Assembly: GCF_008329585.1 (NCBI RefSeq) | Contig: NZ_NPKP01000001.1 | Span: 62,001 to 126,000, forward strand | Direction: 5' to 3' | Length of the DNA: 64,000 nt | Source of the DNA: Mycolicibacterium sp. P9-22 | GTDB taxonomy: Bacteria > Actinomycetota > Actinomycetes > Mycobacteriales > Mycobacteriaceae | In this document: in pieces, positions 55,170 to 63,399 of the stretch | Numbering within the stretch: the first letter of the stretch is position 1 | How the letters are laid out: each line of letters starts with the position of its first letter | Translations under genes and position numbers: made by a program | Notes under the pieces: model-generated | What the model was told of the DNA's origin: nothing | Seen by the model: only the letters and a program-made list of their open reading frames with translations | Database searches by the model: none

Positions 55170-56357
55170 TCAGGGCAGCAGGGTGGGCATGGCGGCCCAG
55201 CCACGCACCGCGGCGGTCTGCGACGGTACCGCGTTGGGCCAGTCGACCTCCCATTCCGGGAAGCGTTTGAGGATCTCCTCCAATGCGATCCTGCCTTCCA
55301 GGCGGGCCAGCGCGTTGCCCATGCAGAAATGGGTTCCCGCACCGAAAGTCATGTGTGGGCGCTGCTCGCGGAAGATGTCGAAGACGTCGCCGTCGGGCGC
55401 GAACCGGCGGTGGTCGCGGTTGGCAGCGCCGACCAGCATCAGCATCGCCGAGCCCGCCGGCACCGTCTGCCCGTAGTACTCGACATCGCGGGTGACATAG
55501 CGGGCTATCTGTAGCGCCGGTGGCTCCCAGCGCAGGATCTCCTCGATCGCCTGCGGAATCAGAGCCGGGTTCTCCACCAGGGCGCGGCGCTGATCCGGAT
55601 GATCGGCCAGCGTCTTGCCGGCCCAGCCGATCAGCCGCGTGGTGGTTTCCGAGCCCGCGGTGGCGATGACGGTCAAGTACAACAGCAGTTCATCGCGGCG
55701 CAGTTTCCGCCGTGTCCCGGTTTCGTCCTCGAACTCGGCATTCAGCAGATCGGTCATGATGTCGTCGGATGGATGCTCGGTGCGCCAGTCGATGAACTCC
55801 GCGAACACCTCCCCGGTGGCCAGACCCTCGACCCGCTCGCCCTGCAGGATCTCCTCGCCGTGGTCGGTGATCTGTTGCTGCCGGTCCTCGGGAATGCCCA
55901 GCAGCATCCCGATCACCCGCATCGGCATCTGCTCGCCGAGATCGTTGACGAAATCGAAACGCCCGGAACCGATGATCGGGTCCAGACAGCGCGCCGTGAA
56001 CTCGCGGATCTGCGGCTCGAGTGCGAGAACCTTGCGCGGGGTGAACATCCGGGAAAGCAGGTTGCGGTGGATGTTGTGTATCGGCGGATCTTCGAAAATC
56101 AAGGTGCCGGGCGGGATCTCCATCCCGGACTTGATGATCTCCAGCACCGCGCCCCGGCCCGAGATGAACGTCTCATGATCGATGACCGCCGCATTGACGT
56201 CGTCGTAGCGGCTCAGGGCGTAGAAGTCGTGTTGTTCGTTGTAGTACAGCGGTGACTCCTCCCTGATCCGCGCGAAGACCGCGTACGGGTCCATGTTCAT
56301 TTCGACGCTGTACGGGTCGTAGTACAGGTCGGGTGCTGCGGCGGTCGACTGTGCCAT
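55170..56357 (-). CDS. Cytochrome P450
   Basis: P450 of 395 aa. I-helix IATAGSETTTRLIG, ExxR in EEILRWE, heme loop MTFGAGTHFCMGNALARLEG. YYDPYSVEMNMDPYAVFARI at the start is typical of the CYP125/CYP142-neighbour groups as well as other actinobacterial P450s; exact family uncertain. No ferredoxin adjoins it; the ferredoxins at 26313 or 62887 could serve. A KstR2-like box lies 60 bp upstream. Confidence 0.92.
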   Translation of the reverse strand: MAQSTAAAPDLYYDPYSVEMNMDPYAVFARIREESPLYYNEQHDFYALSRYDDVNAAVIDHETFISGRGAVLEIIKSGMEIPPGTLIFEDPPIHNIHRNLLSRMFTPRKVLALEPQIREFTARCLDPIIGSGRFDFVNDLGEQMPMRVIGMLLGIPEDRQQQITDHGEEILQGERVEGLATGEVFAEFIDWRTEHPSDDIMTDLLNAEFEDETGTRRKLRRDELLLYLTVIATAGSETTTRLIGWAGKTLADHPDQRRALVENPALIPQAIEEILRWEPPALQIARYVTRDVEYYGQTVPAGSAMLMLVGAANRDHRRFAPDGDVFDIFREQRPHMTFGAGTHFCMGNALARLEGRIALEEILKRFPEWEVDWPNAVPSQTAAVRGWAAMPTLLP

Positions 56358-56417
56358 CGGGGCTCCATCAGAGAGGGGCGGGAAGTGCGGAATTCGGAAC
56401 GGGCTGAGTTCTCCTGA

Positions 56418-56431
56418 GCACTTGCTTAGCA
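56418..56431. promoter_or_regulatory. Motif GCACTTGCTTAGCA upstream of P450
   Basis: On the minus strand TGCTAAGCAAGTGC; with flanks it reads CTAAGCA-AG-TGCTCAG, an imperfect dyad. Same 14-mer with one change at 39051. Likely site of a TetR-type regulator. Confidence 0.55.
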
Positions 56432-56462
56432 GGTGTGTCGAGCTGCGGTCAAGGATCTGGCT

Positions 56463-56494
56463 GTCTTTACGCTCTCGGATCAGAGTGTAAAGAC
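56463..56494. terminator. Terminator of the MDR/APH/ACAD operon
   Basis: GTCTTTACGCTCT and AGAGTGTAAAGAC pair over 13 bp (one G-U) around a 6-nt loop. It lies after the minus-strand MDR gene, whose stop is at 56598. Confidence 0.75.
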
Positions 56495-56597
56495 GGTGAA
56501 ATCGGCCGAGGGGCGCAGTGCGTCGATCTCGAGATCTTGTATCTCGCCGTCGATGAGCTGGCAGGTCATGGGCGTATACGAGGTGAAAGACGAAAGA

Positions 56598-57563
56598 TCA
56601 CCGGATGTCGATGATCACCTTCCCGATCGCGTGCCCATCGGCCACGTGGCGAAGCGCGCAAGCGGTGTCCGCCAACTCGTAGGTCGCGCCGATATGCGGC
56701 GCCACGGCGCCGGATGCCAGCAGCCCGCGCAGTTCTGTCTCGTTGCGGGTGAACTCACCGGCCGGTATGTCCTGGAATTGGAAACCCATCACCTGGATGC
56801 CCTTGACCAGTACCAGATTCAAGGCGATGTGCGGGACGGATCCCGATGCGAAACCCACCGTGACGAAGCGTCCCCCGCGCTGCAGGGACCGCAGGGCGGG
56901 CTCGGAAAGCTCCCCGCCCACCGGATCGATCACCGCCGCGGCGCCGTCGGGCAGCGCCTCGCGCAATGCCTCGCGTAGATCCGCGTGGCCATGGGCGATT
57001 CCCCGGACCGCGCCGTAACGCGCGGCCGCCGAGAGCTTTTCGGCCGATGAAGCCACCGCGGTGACCCGCGCGCCCAACGCCGTGCCCAGCGCCACCGCGG
57101 CCAGCCCGACACCGCCACCGGCCCCGAGCACCACGACCTCGTCGCCCGCGGTCACCCCTGCCGTCGAGCGCAATGCGTGATAGGCGGTGCGGAAGGCTAC
57201 GCCGGAGGCCGCGGCGGTGTGGTCGTCGATATTGTCGGCAATGGGTGCCAGCGCATCGGTGCCGACGCACACCTGCTCGGCGAAGGCGCCGAACAGGCCG
57301 GTCCCGGTGACCCGATGGCCCACCGCGAAGTTGCCGGTGTTGTCGGCGCTTTCGGTGACGACGCCGGCGAACTCACTGCCCGGGATGAACGGCGGCGGCA
57401 CCTTGACCTGATACTTCCCGGCGACCAGCAGCACGTCGGGAAAGTTCACCGCCGCCGCGGCGACCCGCACCCGCACCTGTCCATCGGCGAGGTCGGGGGA
57501 GGGTGACTCCTCGACCCGGACCACCTCCGGCGGTCCGTATGCCGGGCAGATCGCGGCCCTCAC
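56598..57563 (-). CDS. MDR-family NADPH:quinone reductase-like protein
   Basis: Zinc-free medium-chain reductase of 321 aa. FPDVLLVAGKYQVKVPPPFIPG (family start), VLGAGGGVGLAAV (NADPH), and AFRTAYHALR. Ends with GKVIIDIR. It overlaps the kinase-like gene by ATGA or GTGA-type junction and is the last gene of the operon. Probable role: reduction of an enoyl/enone intermediate made by the ACAD10/11-like pair. Confidence 0.9.
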   Translation of the reverse strand: MRAAICPAYGPPEVVRVEESPSPDLADGQVRVRVAAAAVNFPDVLLVAGKYQVKVPPPFIPGSEFAGVVTESADNTGNFAVGHRVTGTGLFGAFAEQVCVGTDALAPIADNIDDHTAAASGVAFRTAYHALRSTAGVTAGDEVVVLGAGGGVGLAAVALGTALGARVTAVASSAEKLSAAARYGAVRGIAHGHADLREALREALPDGAAAVIDPVGGELSEPALRSLQRGGRFVTVGFASGSVPHIALNLVLVKGIQVMGFQFQDIPAGEFTRNETELRGLLASGAVAPHIGATYELADTACALRHVADGHAIGKVIIDIR

Positions 57564-58585
57564 CGGTAGTCACTGGACTCGGCGAGTTCGGCCGCCGAGC
57601 GCATCAGATCGGTGACGACCGGCCCGAACGCCAGCAGCTTCTCGTCATTCCCGGCGCGCTGAAAGCCCTGCTCCAGCACGATGGCGAGCTTCCACTTGGC
57701 CAGCACCAGGTAGTAGTCCAGGTCGTCGACCTGGCGCCCGGACACTTCGGCATAGCGCGCGACCACCTGATCTCGGGTCGGTGCGCCACGCATGTCGACG
57801 TAGCTCATCGCGGCGCGGTCGTGCTCGTCGGCCGGCCAGCTCTGCACCATCCAGCCGAGGTCGAGCTTGGGATCGCCGACGGTGCCCATCTCCCAGTCGA
57901 CGATCGCGGCGAGTCGGGCGGGGGCGCTGTGCCGGTACATGACGTTGGCGAACTGGTAGTCGCCGTGCATGAGCCCGGGGATGAAGTCCAGCGGCTTGCG
58001 CTCCTGCAGCCACGCCGTGGCGACGTCGAGGCCGGGCAGGTCGCGCCGTTTGATGCGTTCCAGGAAACCGATCCAGCGGGCGACCTGGCGTTCGTGGAAA
58101 CCGTCGGGCCGGCCGAGGTCCTGCAGCCCCTTGGCCTTCCAGTCCACCTTGGACAACAGTGCAATGCCTTCGGCCAGTTGATAACTCAGTTCCGGCCGGC
58201 TGCTGAGATCACTGTCGAACGGCTCGGGCCAGCGGGCATGCTGGTCCATCGGGGACCAGCCGTCGACGAAGCCCATCAGATAGAACGGCCGGCCCAGGAC
58301 GCTCGCGTCGTCGCAGACACCGACAGCTTTGGTGTGTGGCACGTCGGTACCGTCGAGCGCCTCGATGATGCGCCACTCGCGCAGGATGCCCTTGTCGCGG
58401 TCCGCCGGCGCGCCGGGCGGTGGCATCCGGATGACGCAGCGTTCGTCGCCGCGGGTCAGTTCATAGATGACGTTCTGCGTGCCACCCGACAGGAAACGCG
58501 CCTCCAGCGGAGCGCCCTTGCCGGGCAGCCCGGCGTCATCCATCCAATCGGCAAGGCGGGCAACGTCGATGGCCGGCGCGCTCAC
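57560..58585 (-). CDS. APH-type kinase, homologue of the ACAD10/11 kinase domain
   Basis: Phosphotransferase of 341 aa, GTG 58585 overlapping the dehydrogenase stop. ARFLSGGTQNVIYELT and CVIRMPPPG (N-lobe), GLMHGDYQFANVMY catalytic loop with intact Asp and Asn, IVDWEMGTVGDPKLDLGW Mg-loop. The order and spacing match the kinase domain of human ACAD10/ACAD11, which phosphorylates the 4-hydroxyl of 4-hydroxyacyl-CoAs. In humans the two domains are fused; here they are adjacent genes. Confidence 0.9.
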   Translation of the reverse strand: MSAPAIDVARLADWMDDAGLPGKGAPLEARFLSGGTQNVIYELTRGDERCVIRMPPPGAPADRDKGILREWRIIEALDGTDVPHTKAVGVCDDASVLGRPFYLMGFVDGWSPMDQHARWPEPFDSDLSSRPELSYQLAEGIALLSKVDWKAKGLQDLGRPDGFHERQVARWIGFLERIKRRDLPGLDVATAWLQERKPLDFIPGLMHGDYQFANVMYRHSAPARLAAIVDWEMGTVGDPKLDLGWMVQSWPADEHDRAAMSYVDMRGAPTRDQVVARYAEVSGRQVDDLDYYLVLAKWKLAIVLEQGFQRAGNDEKLLAFGPVVTDLMRSAAELAESSDYR

Positions 58586-59883
58586 AGGTTGCCCACCTCG
58601 GCCTCCAGATGTTCGGCGAACCGGGCCCGCGCCGCCTCCCGTTTACCGGGAATCCATTCGGTGGGCCACAGCCCGTCCGTGCCGGTGTGGTCGCGCAGCA
58701 CCTGCTTGGCCACGGTGGTCTTGTGCACCTCGGTGGGGCCGTCGGCCAGGCCCATCACCGCGGCCCCGGTCACCATCCCGAGGAACGGCATCTCATTGGT
58801 GACACCGAGCGCACCGTGTATCTGCATGGCGCGCCAGGCGATGTCGTGCAACACGGTGGGCATGACCACCTTGACCGCGGCGATGTCCTTGCGCACCTTC
58901 TTGTAGTCGTTGTACTTGTCGATCTCCCACGCGGTGAACAGCACCATCAGCCGGAACTGGGTGAGCTGGGCATAGGAGTCGGCGATATAGCCCTGCACGG
59001 CCTGTTTGTCGGCGAGCAGGCTGCCCGCGGTGTGCCGGGACAGTACCCGCTCGCACATCATGTCCATCGCCTTCTGCGCCAGCCCGATGGTGCGCATCGC
59101 GTGGTGGATGCGGCCGCCGCCGAGTCGGGTCTGGGCGATGACGAATGCCTGGCCCTCCCCGCCGAGCAGTGCGGCATCCGGCACCCGGACGTTGTCGTAG
59201 TGGATCAGCGCGTGCGAACCTTCGCCATCGGCCTCTCCGTAGAGACCCGAGTTGCGCACAATCGTCACGCCGGGTGTGTCGGTGGGTACCAGGAACATCG
59301 ACATCCCTTGGTAGGGGCTGACATCCGGATTCGTCACCACCATCACGATCAGGAACGACGCGGTCGAGGCGTTGGAGGAGAAGAACTTGTATCCGTTGAT
59401 CACCCAGTCGTCGCCGTCGCGCACCGCGGCGGTCTTGAACTGGGTGGGGTCGGCGCCGCCCTGCGGCTCGGTCATCGAATAACAGGAGAACACCTCGCCC
59501 TCCAGAAGTGGTCGCAGGTAGCGGTCCTTCTGGTCGGGCGTGCCGTAGTGGGCGATGATCTCGGCGTTGCCGGTGTCGGGGGCCTGGCAGCCGAACACGA
59601 TCGGCGCCCACTGCGAACGCCCCAGAATCTCGTTCAGCAGCGCCAATTTGAGCTGGCCGTAGCCCTGGCCGCCGAGTTCCGGTCCGAGGTGGGTGGCCCA
59701 CAGCCCTTTTCGGCGGACCTGCTCCTTGAGCGGGTCCACCACCGCGCGGCGGGTGGCGTCCAGGGGAGTGAACTGCAGGTGCGGCCAGATGAGGTCGAGC
59801 GGTTCGACCTCATCGCGGACGAAGGCGTCCGCCCAGTCCAGGAGTTCCTGGAACTCCGGATCGGTTTCGAAATCCCATGCCAT
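58582..59883 (-). CDS. ACAD10/11-like acyl-CoA dehydrogenase
   Basis: FAD protein of 433 aa. ATG 59883 follows AAAGGAGACCGTG and overlaps the TetR stop by one base. Signature segments of ACAD11 are present: GGGRIHHAMRTIGLAQKAMD and LADGPTEVHKTTVAKQ near the C-terminus; also CYSMTEPQGGADPTQ and WVINGYKFFSSNAS. In ACAD10/11 the dehydrogenase part eliminates the phosphate from a phosphorylated hydroxyacyl-CoA. With the neighbouring kinase this gives both activities needed. Confidence 0.91.
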   Translation of the reverse strand: MAWDFETDPEFQELLDWADAFVRDEVEPLDLIWPHLQFTPLDATRRAVVDPLKEQVRRKGLWATHLGPELGGQGYGQLKLALLNEILGRSQWAPIVFGCQAPDTGNAEIIAHYGTPDQKDRYLRPLLEGEVFSCYSMTEPQGGADPTQFKTAAVRDGDDWVINGYKFFSSNASTASFLIVMVVTNPDVSPYQGMSMFLVPTDTPGVTIVRNSGLYGEADGEGSHALIHYDNVRVPDAALLGGEGQAFVIAQTRLGGGRIHHAMRTIGLAQKAMDMMCERVLSRHTAGSLLADKQAVQGYIADSYAQLTQFRLMVLFTAWEIDKYNDYKKVRKDIAAVKVVMPTVLHDIAWRAMQIHGALGVTNEMPFLGMVTGAAVMGLADGPTEVHKTTVAKQVLRDHTGTDGLWPTEWIPGKREAARARFAEHLEAEVGNL

Positions 59884-60539
59884 CACGGTCTCCTTTGACT
59901 GGTGGTTCCTGCGATCAGGGTGGCGATATCGGTACCGACGACGTCGGCGAAGGACCGGCCGCCGAATGAGCCTGCGGCCCAATGCCTGGCGCCCTCGCTG
60001 ACCAGCGTCATGGCCAGATAGGCCAGATGGCCGGTATCGGTGCCGTCGGGCAGTTTGCCGTCGGCGAGTGCGCGCTCGAACAGCGTGGTGAACATGCCAC
60101 CGTCCAGATCCGGGGTGTCGGCGGTGTCCAGGATCCGGTGTTCGTGGCGGTAGCCCTCCAGGATGGTCTCGATGACCAGTTCCCGGGGATTGCGGGCCAT
60201 GGAGCGTTCCAGGTCGGTGAGCGCCGCCTCGATGACGGCCTGCATGTCGTAGTCGCCGTCGAGCAGGGTGGCGATGGTGCGTTGCGCGGACCGGGTGGAC
60301 ATCACCCCGACCTCGAAGAGCACATCCTCCTTGCGGGGGAAGTAGAAGTAGAACAACGCCTTGGAAACTCCGGCGGCGGCGCAGATCTGGGCCACCGTGG
60401 TACCCGCGTAGCCGTTGGTACGCCACAGCGCCATTGCGGCCTGGACCAGCATGCGTTTGGTCTCGCGCGAGTTGGACCGCTGAAACGTGGCCCTGCGCTG
60501 ACCGCGGTCAGCTTCCGCGTTGCGCGAAGGATGGGGCAT
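59883..60539 (-). CDS. TetR-family regulator
   Basis: TetR repressor of 218 aa with an arginine-rich N-terminus. DNA-binding region KRMLVQAAMALWRTNGYAG, VSKALFYFYFPRKEDVLFEV. Encoded 43 bp after the membrane protein and overlapping the ACAD start, so it sits inside the operon. The 20-bp palindrome at 61435, upstream of the first gene, is its best candidate site. Confidence 0.88.
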   Translation of the reverse strand: MPHPSRNAEADRGQRRATFQRSNSRETKRMLVQAAMALWRTNGYAGTTVAQICAAAGVSKALFYFYFPRKEDVLFEVGVMSTRSAQRTIATLLDGDYDMQAVIEAALTDLERSMARNPRELVIETILEGYRHEHRILDTADTPDLDGGMFTTLFERALADGKLPDGTDTGHLAYLAMTLVSEGARHWAAGSFGGRSFADVVGTDIATLIAGTTSQRRP

Positions 60540-60582
60540 GAGAGCACCGTACCGCGCAGATACGAAGCTGACCAGAGTCTAA

Positions 60583-61371
60583 CTAAGTGAGTGGGCGAGG
60601 CCCCACCTGTCGCGTCAGGTAATCGATCTGGCGGTGCATCGCGATGAGCGCGAAGAACGGCAGGATCATGAAGGGCACATTCTCGGCGATGAACTTGAAC
60701 CAGAGTCCGAACGCACCCTGGCCGATATCGCCGAAACCGGCGCGCACCTCGGCCAGGAAGTAGACGCCGGTGCTGCTGATCAGCATGGCGCATCCGGTGA
60801 AGGCCAGCCACAGGCTCTTGATCCGCGACTCGACCGGCAGATCGGTGCGCAGCAAGCGGATCCACACGATGAAGAGCATGGTGCCGGTGATGACGCCGAC
60901 GAGTTCCAGGCCGAAGATCCACGCGTTGCCACTGGTGTACCGCGTATCGGCGAGCCCGTACTGCCACCACAGCCACTTCCAGCCCGGGTCGGTGGTCGGC
61001 GTCCACCAGTTCATCGGATGGCCGATGAGAAAGATGGTCTCGTATCCGAGCTGGCTGCCCGCCGTGTAGGGCAGATAGATCATCGTCAGCTCAGAGGCCC
61101 GCTCAAGGCGCGACCGCTGCTCACCGCGCCCGGTCCAGAAATAGACCAGGGGCAATACGATCACCGGCAGGCCGAACGCCAGGTTGGCGACGACGTCGAC
61201 GGTGAAGCTGGGCGGCAGGAGACCGGTGCCTACGCTTACCACCGCTGTGGTGAAGGCAATTCCGGTCATCGCCGTCAGCGCGACGTAGGCTCTGCGGCGG
61301 TGCGGCGCCCACGGACGCGCCAGGTTCGGCTCACCGTCCGCGCGCGCCTGCAGTTCGAGGTCCGATGTCAT
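60583..61371 (-). CDS. Membrane protein of the EXPERA/emopamil-binding (EBP) type
   Basis: Integral membrane protein of 262 aa with about six hydrophobic segments (near 30-50, 60-80, 95-115, 150-172, 186-206, 222-245). It resembles human emopamil-binding protein (sterol delta8-delta7 isomerase): LWWQYGLADTRYTSGNA matches LWKEYAKGDSRYILGDN, and GVYFLAEVRAGF matches DVLYFLTEHRDGF. Of the EBP active-site residues, Glu80, Glu122 and Asn193 correspond to Glu111, Glu156 and Asn231; His76 corresponds to Gln107. First gene of the operon reaching 56598. Confidence 0.78.
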   Translation of the reverse strand: MTSDLELQARADGEPNLARPWAPHRRRAYVALTAMTGIAFTTAVVSVGTGLLPPSFTVDVVANLAFGLPVIVLPLVYFWTGRGEQRSRLERASELTMIYLPYTAGSQLGYETIFLIGHPMNWWTPTTDPGWKWLWWQYGLADTRYTSGNAWIFGLELVGVITGTMLFIVWIRLLRTDLPVESRIKSLWLAFTGCAMLISSTGVYFLAEVRAGFGDIGQGAFGLWFKFIAENVPFMILPFFALIAMHRQIDYLTRQVGPRPLT

Positions 61372-61434
61372 CGTGGTGATCCCGTCCTTGCCGAATCCTG
61401 CGTCTCAGCGGAGGATAGGCCTCCGGTGCGGGCA

Positions 61435-61454
61435 TGTTGAGCGAACGCTCAACA
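61435..61454. promoter_or_regulatory. Perfect 20-bp palindrome TGTTGAGCGAACGCTCAACA
   Basis: Nine-base arms around AA, 64 bp upstream of the EBP-like gene and on the far side of the region from the P450. Symmetry and position fit a TetR operator; the operon below it encodes a TetR protein. Confidence 0.8.
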
Positions 61455-61458
61455 TTTT

Positions 61459-61473
61459 GAGAATCTCGTTCTC
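61459..61473. promoter_or_regulatory. Operator GAGAATCTCGTTCTC
   Basis: GAGAAT-N3-ATTCTC with one mismatch (G for A), 4 bp from the 20-bp palindrome. Both divergent operons could be affected. Confidence 0.65.
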
Positions 61474-61557
61474 TGGCGTGCCGGGTTGAGCGGAACGATT
61501 AGGCATTTGCCCTCGTTGACGACGAAGCAGCACTGTGGAAATGTGATACTCATACGT

Positions 61558-61572
61558 GAGAGGCACATTCTC
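61558..61572. promoter_or_regulatory. Operator-like GAGAGGCACATTCTC before P450
   Basis: Right half-site perfect (followed by AT), left half 4 of 6. It ends 40 bp before the P450 start. Confidence 0.5.
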
Positions 61573-61612
61573 ATGGTGATGAGTAGCGCCTGCCAGGAAC
61601 GGAGCAACGCAT

Positions 61613-62890
61613 ATGGCGATCGATCCCGCCGGCATCGACTGGTTCAAGGACCCGCGGCTGGTCGACGATCCCTACCCGTACTTCAACGCACTACGCGACA
61701 AGTGCCCGGTCCAGCCCGAGGACATCTACGGCGTGACCATGGTGACCGGTTGGGAAGAGGCGGTATCCGTCTACAACGACGCGGAGACCTTCTCGTCCTG
61801 CACCTCGGTGACCGGTCCATTCCCCGGCTTCCCGGTGCCCCTGGAGGGGCGCGACGATGTCGCCGAACTGATCGAGAAGCACCGCGACGAGCTGCCGTTC
61901 AGCGATCAGCTGCCTACGCTGGATCCACCCGTGCACACCAACCATCGATCCCTGATGATGCGGCTGATCACCCCGAAGCGCCTCAAGGAGAACGAGGACG
62001 CGATGTGGCAGCTTGCCGACGGGGTGCTCGATGACTTCCTCGCACCCGGCGAGGGTGAGTTCATCAAGGGCTTCGCCAGCCCGTTCACGCTCCTCGTCAT
62101 CGCCGACCTGCTGGGCATCCCGCCCGAGGACCGCAACGCCTTCGTCGACGGCATCTCGCAGAACTCGGGCGGCGGTGTCGGCAGCACCAGCAGCGAGTCA
62201 CTGTCGCACAGTCCGCTGGAGTTCCTCTACGCCCAGTTCGAGGCCTATATCGAGGATCGGCGGGTCAACCCGCGCGAGGACATCATGACCGGGATGGCCA
62301 CCGCGCTGTTCCCCGATGGCAGCACGCCGACCCCCGGCGATGTCGCCCGCGTCGCGACCAACGTCTTCTCCGCGGGTCAGGAGACCACGGTCCGGCTGCT
62401 CGGCACCGCCCTGAAGGTGCTCGGTGACCGTCCCGACATCCAGAAGCAGGTCCGTGAGGATCGCAGCCTCATCTCCAACTTCATCGAGGAAGCGCTGCGC
62501 CACGAGAGCCCGGTCAAGGGCGATTTCCGGCTGTCGCGCACCCCGGTCACCGTGGGGGAGAAGGAACTTCCGTCGGGCACCACCGTGATGGTGGTCAACG
62601 CCGGGGCCAATCGCGACCCGCGCCGCTTCGAGGATCCCGACGAGTTCGACCCGGCGCGCAAGAATGCCCGCCAGCACCTGGCCTTCGGACGCGGTATCCA
62701 CAGTTGCCCGGGCGCACCGCTGGCCCGCGCCGAGACCCGGGTGGGCCTGGAGCGGCTGCTCGACCGCACCACCGATATCCGCATCTCCGAGAAGAAGCAC
62801 GGCCCGGCGGGCAGTCGCGACTACAACTACATCCCGACGTTCATCCTGCGCGGACTCACCCACCTGCACCTGGAGTTCGACGTCAAATGA
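61613..62890 (+). CDS. Cytochrome P450
   Basis: P450 of 425 aa. I-helix VFSAGQETTVRLLG, ExxR in EEALRHE, heme loop LAFGRGIHSCPGAPLARAE. The Gly/Ser-rich stretch QNSGGGVGSTSSESLSHS in the F-G region is unusual and could shape the substrate entrance. It is followed by its own ferredoxin (ATGA) and a DUF1330 protein. The promoter region has two GAGAAT-type boxes. Confidence 0.93.
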   Translation: MAIDPAGIDWFKDPRLVDDPYPYFNALRDKCPVQPEDIYGVTMVTGWEEAVSVYNDAETFSSCTSVTGPFPGFPVPLEGRDDVAELIEKHRDELPFSDQLPTLDPPVHTNHRSLMMRLITPKRLKENEDAMWQLADGVLDDFLAPGEGEFIKGFASPFTLLVIADLLGIPPEDRNAFVDGISQNSGGGVGSTSSESLSHSPLEFLYAQFEAYIEDRRVNPREDIMTGMATALFPDGSTPTPGDVARVATNVFSAGQETTVRLLGTALKVLGDRPDIQKQVREDRSLISNFIEEALRHESPVKGDFRLSRTPVTVGEKELPSGTTVMVVNAGANRDPRRFEDPDEFDPARKNARQHLAFGRGIHSCPGAPLARAETRVGLERLLDRTTDIRISEKKHGPAGSRDYNYIPTFILRGLTHLHLEFDVK

Positions 62891-63075
62891 GGGTCGGCGT
62901 CGACGAGGACCGATGCGCCGGCCACGGGATGTGCCTGACGCTGTGCCCGGAGGTGTTCGACCTGTCCGATGACGGGTGGGCGGTGGCCGCTCCCGGTGAG
63001 GTGCCGGCCGAACACGAGGCCGCGGTGCATGAGGCCATCCAGTGCTGCCCCGAGAACGCGATCCACGAGATCTGA
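62887..63075 (+). CDS. Small [3Fe-4S] ferredoxin for P450
   Basis: Ferredoxin of 62 aa, ATGA overlap with the P450. CAGHGMC (Cys10, Cys16) with His13 at the site of the missing ligand, and Cys54 in CCPENAI. Cys20 and Cys53 are extra. The pattern is typical of mycobacterial ferredoxins paired with P450s. Electron donor to the P450 upstream. Confidence 0.93.
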   Translation: MRVGVDEDRCAGHGMCLTLCPEVFDLSDDGWAVAAPGEVPAEHEAAVHEAIQCCPENAIHEI

Positions 63076-63109
63076 ATCAATCCGCTTCACCGACAAGGAG
63101 ATTCGAACA

Positions 63110-63394
63110 GTGCCCAAGGGTTATGTGATCATCACCGAGGACATCAAGGACGCGGCCGGGATGGCCGAGTACGGCAAGCTGGCCAGCCAGACGATGAGCA
63201 CAGCGAAGGTGCTCGCCTTCAGTCCCGTGGTCGAATCGCTGGAGGGGGAGTGGCACGGCACCCAGACCGTGCTGCTGGAGTTCGAGTCGGTCGAGGCGGC
63301 CAAGGAGTGGTACTACTCCGACGCCTACCAGGAGGCCGCGAAACTGCGCCAGGCCGCCGCCGACTGCAACGGCGTGATCATCTCCGGCTTCTGA
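63110..63394 (+). CDS. DUF1330 family protein
   Basis: Small dimeric alpha-beta barrel protein of 94 aa, GTG 63110 after AAGGAGATTCGAACA. GYVIITEDIKDAAGMAEYGK and VLLEFESVEAAKEWYYSDAYQ are the family pattern. Encoded in the P450-ferredoxin unit; DUF1330 proteins have no settled function, and some relatives are monooxygenase-like. Confidence 0.88.
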   Translation: MPKGYVIITEDIKDAAGMAEYGKLASQTMSTAKVLAFSPVVESLEGEWHGTQTVLLEFESVEAAKEWYYSDAYQEAAKLRQAAADCNGVIISGF

Positions 63395-63399
63395 CTTCC

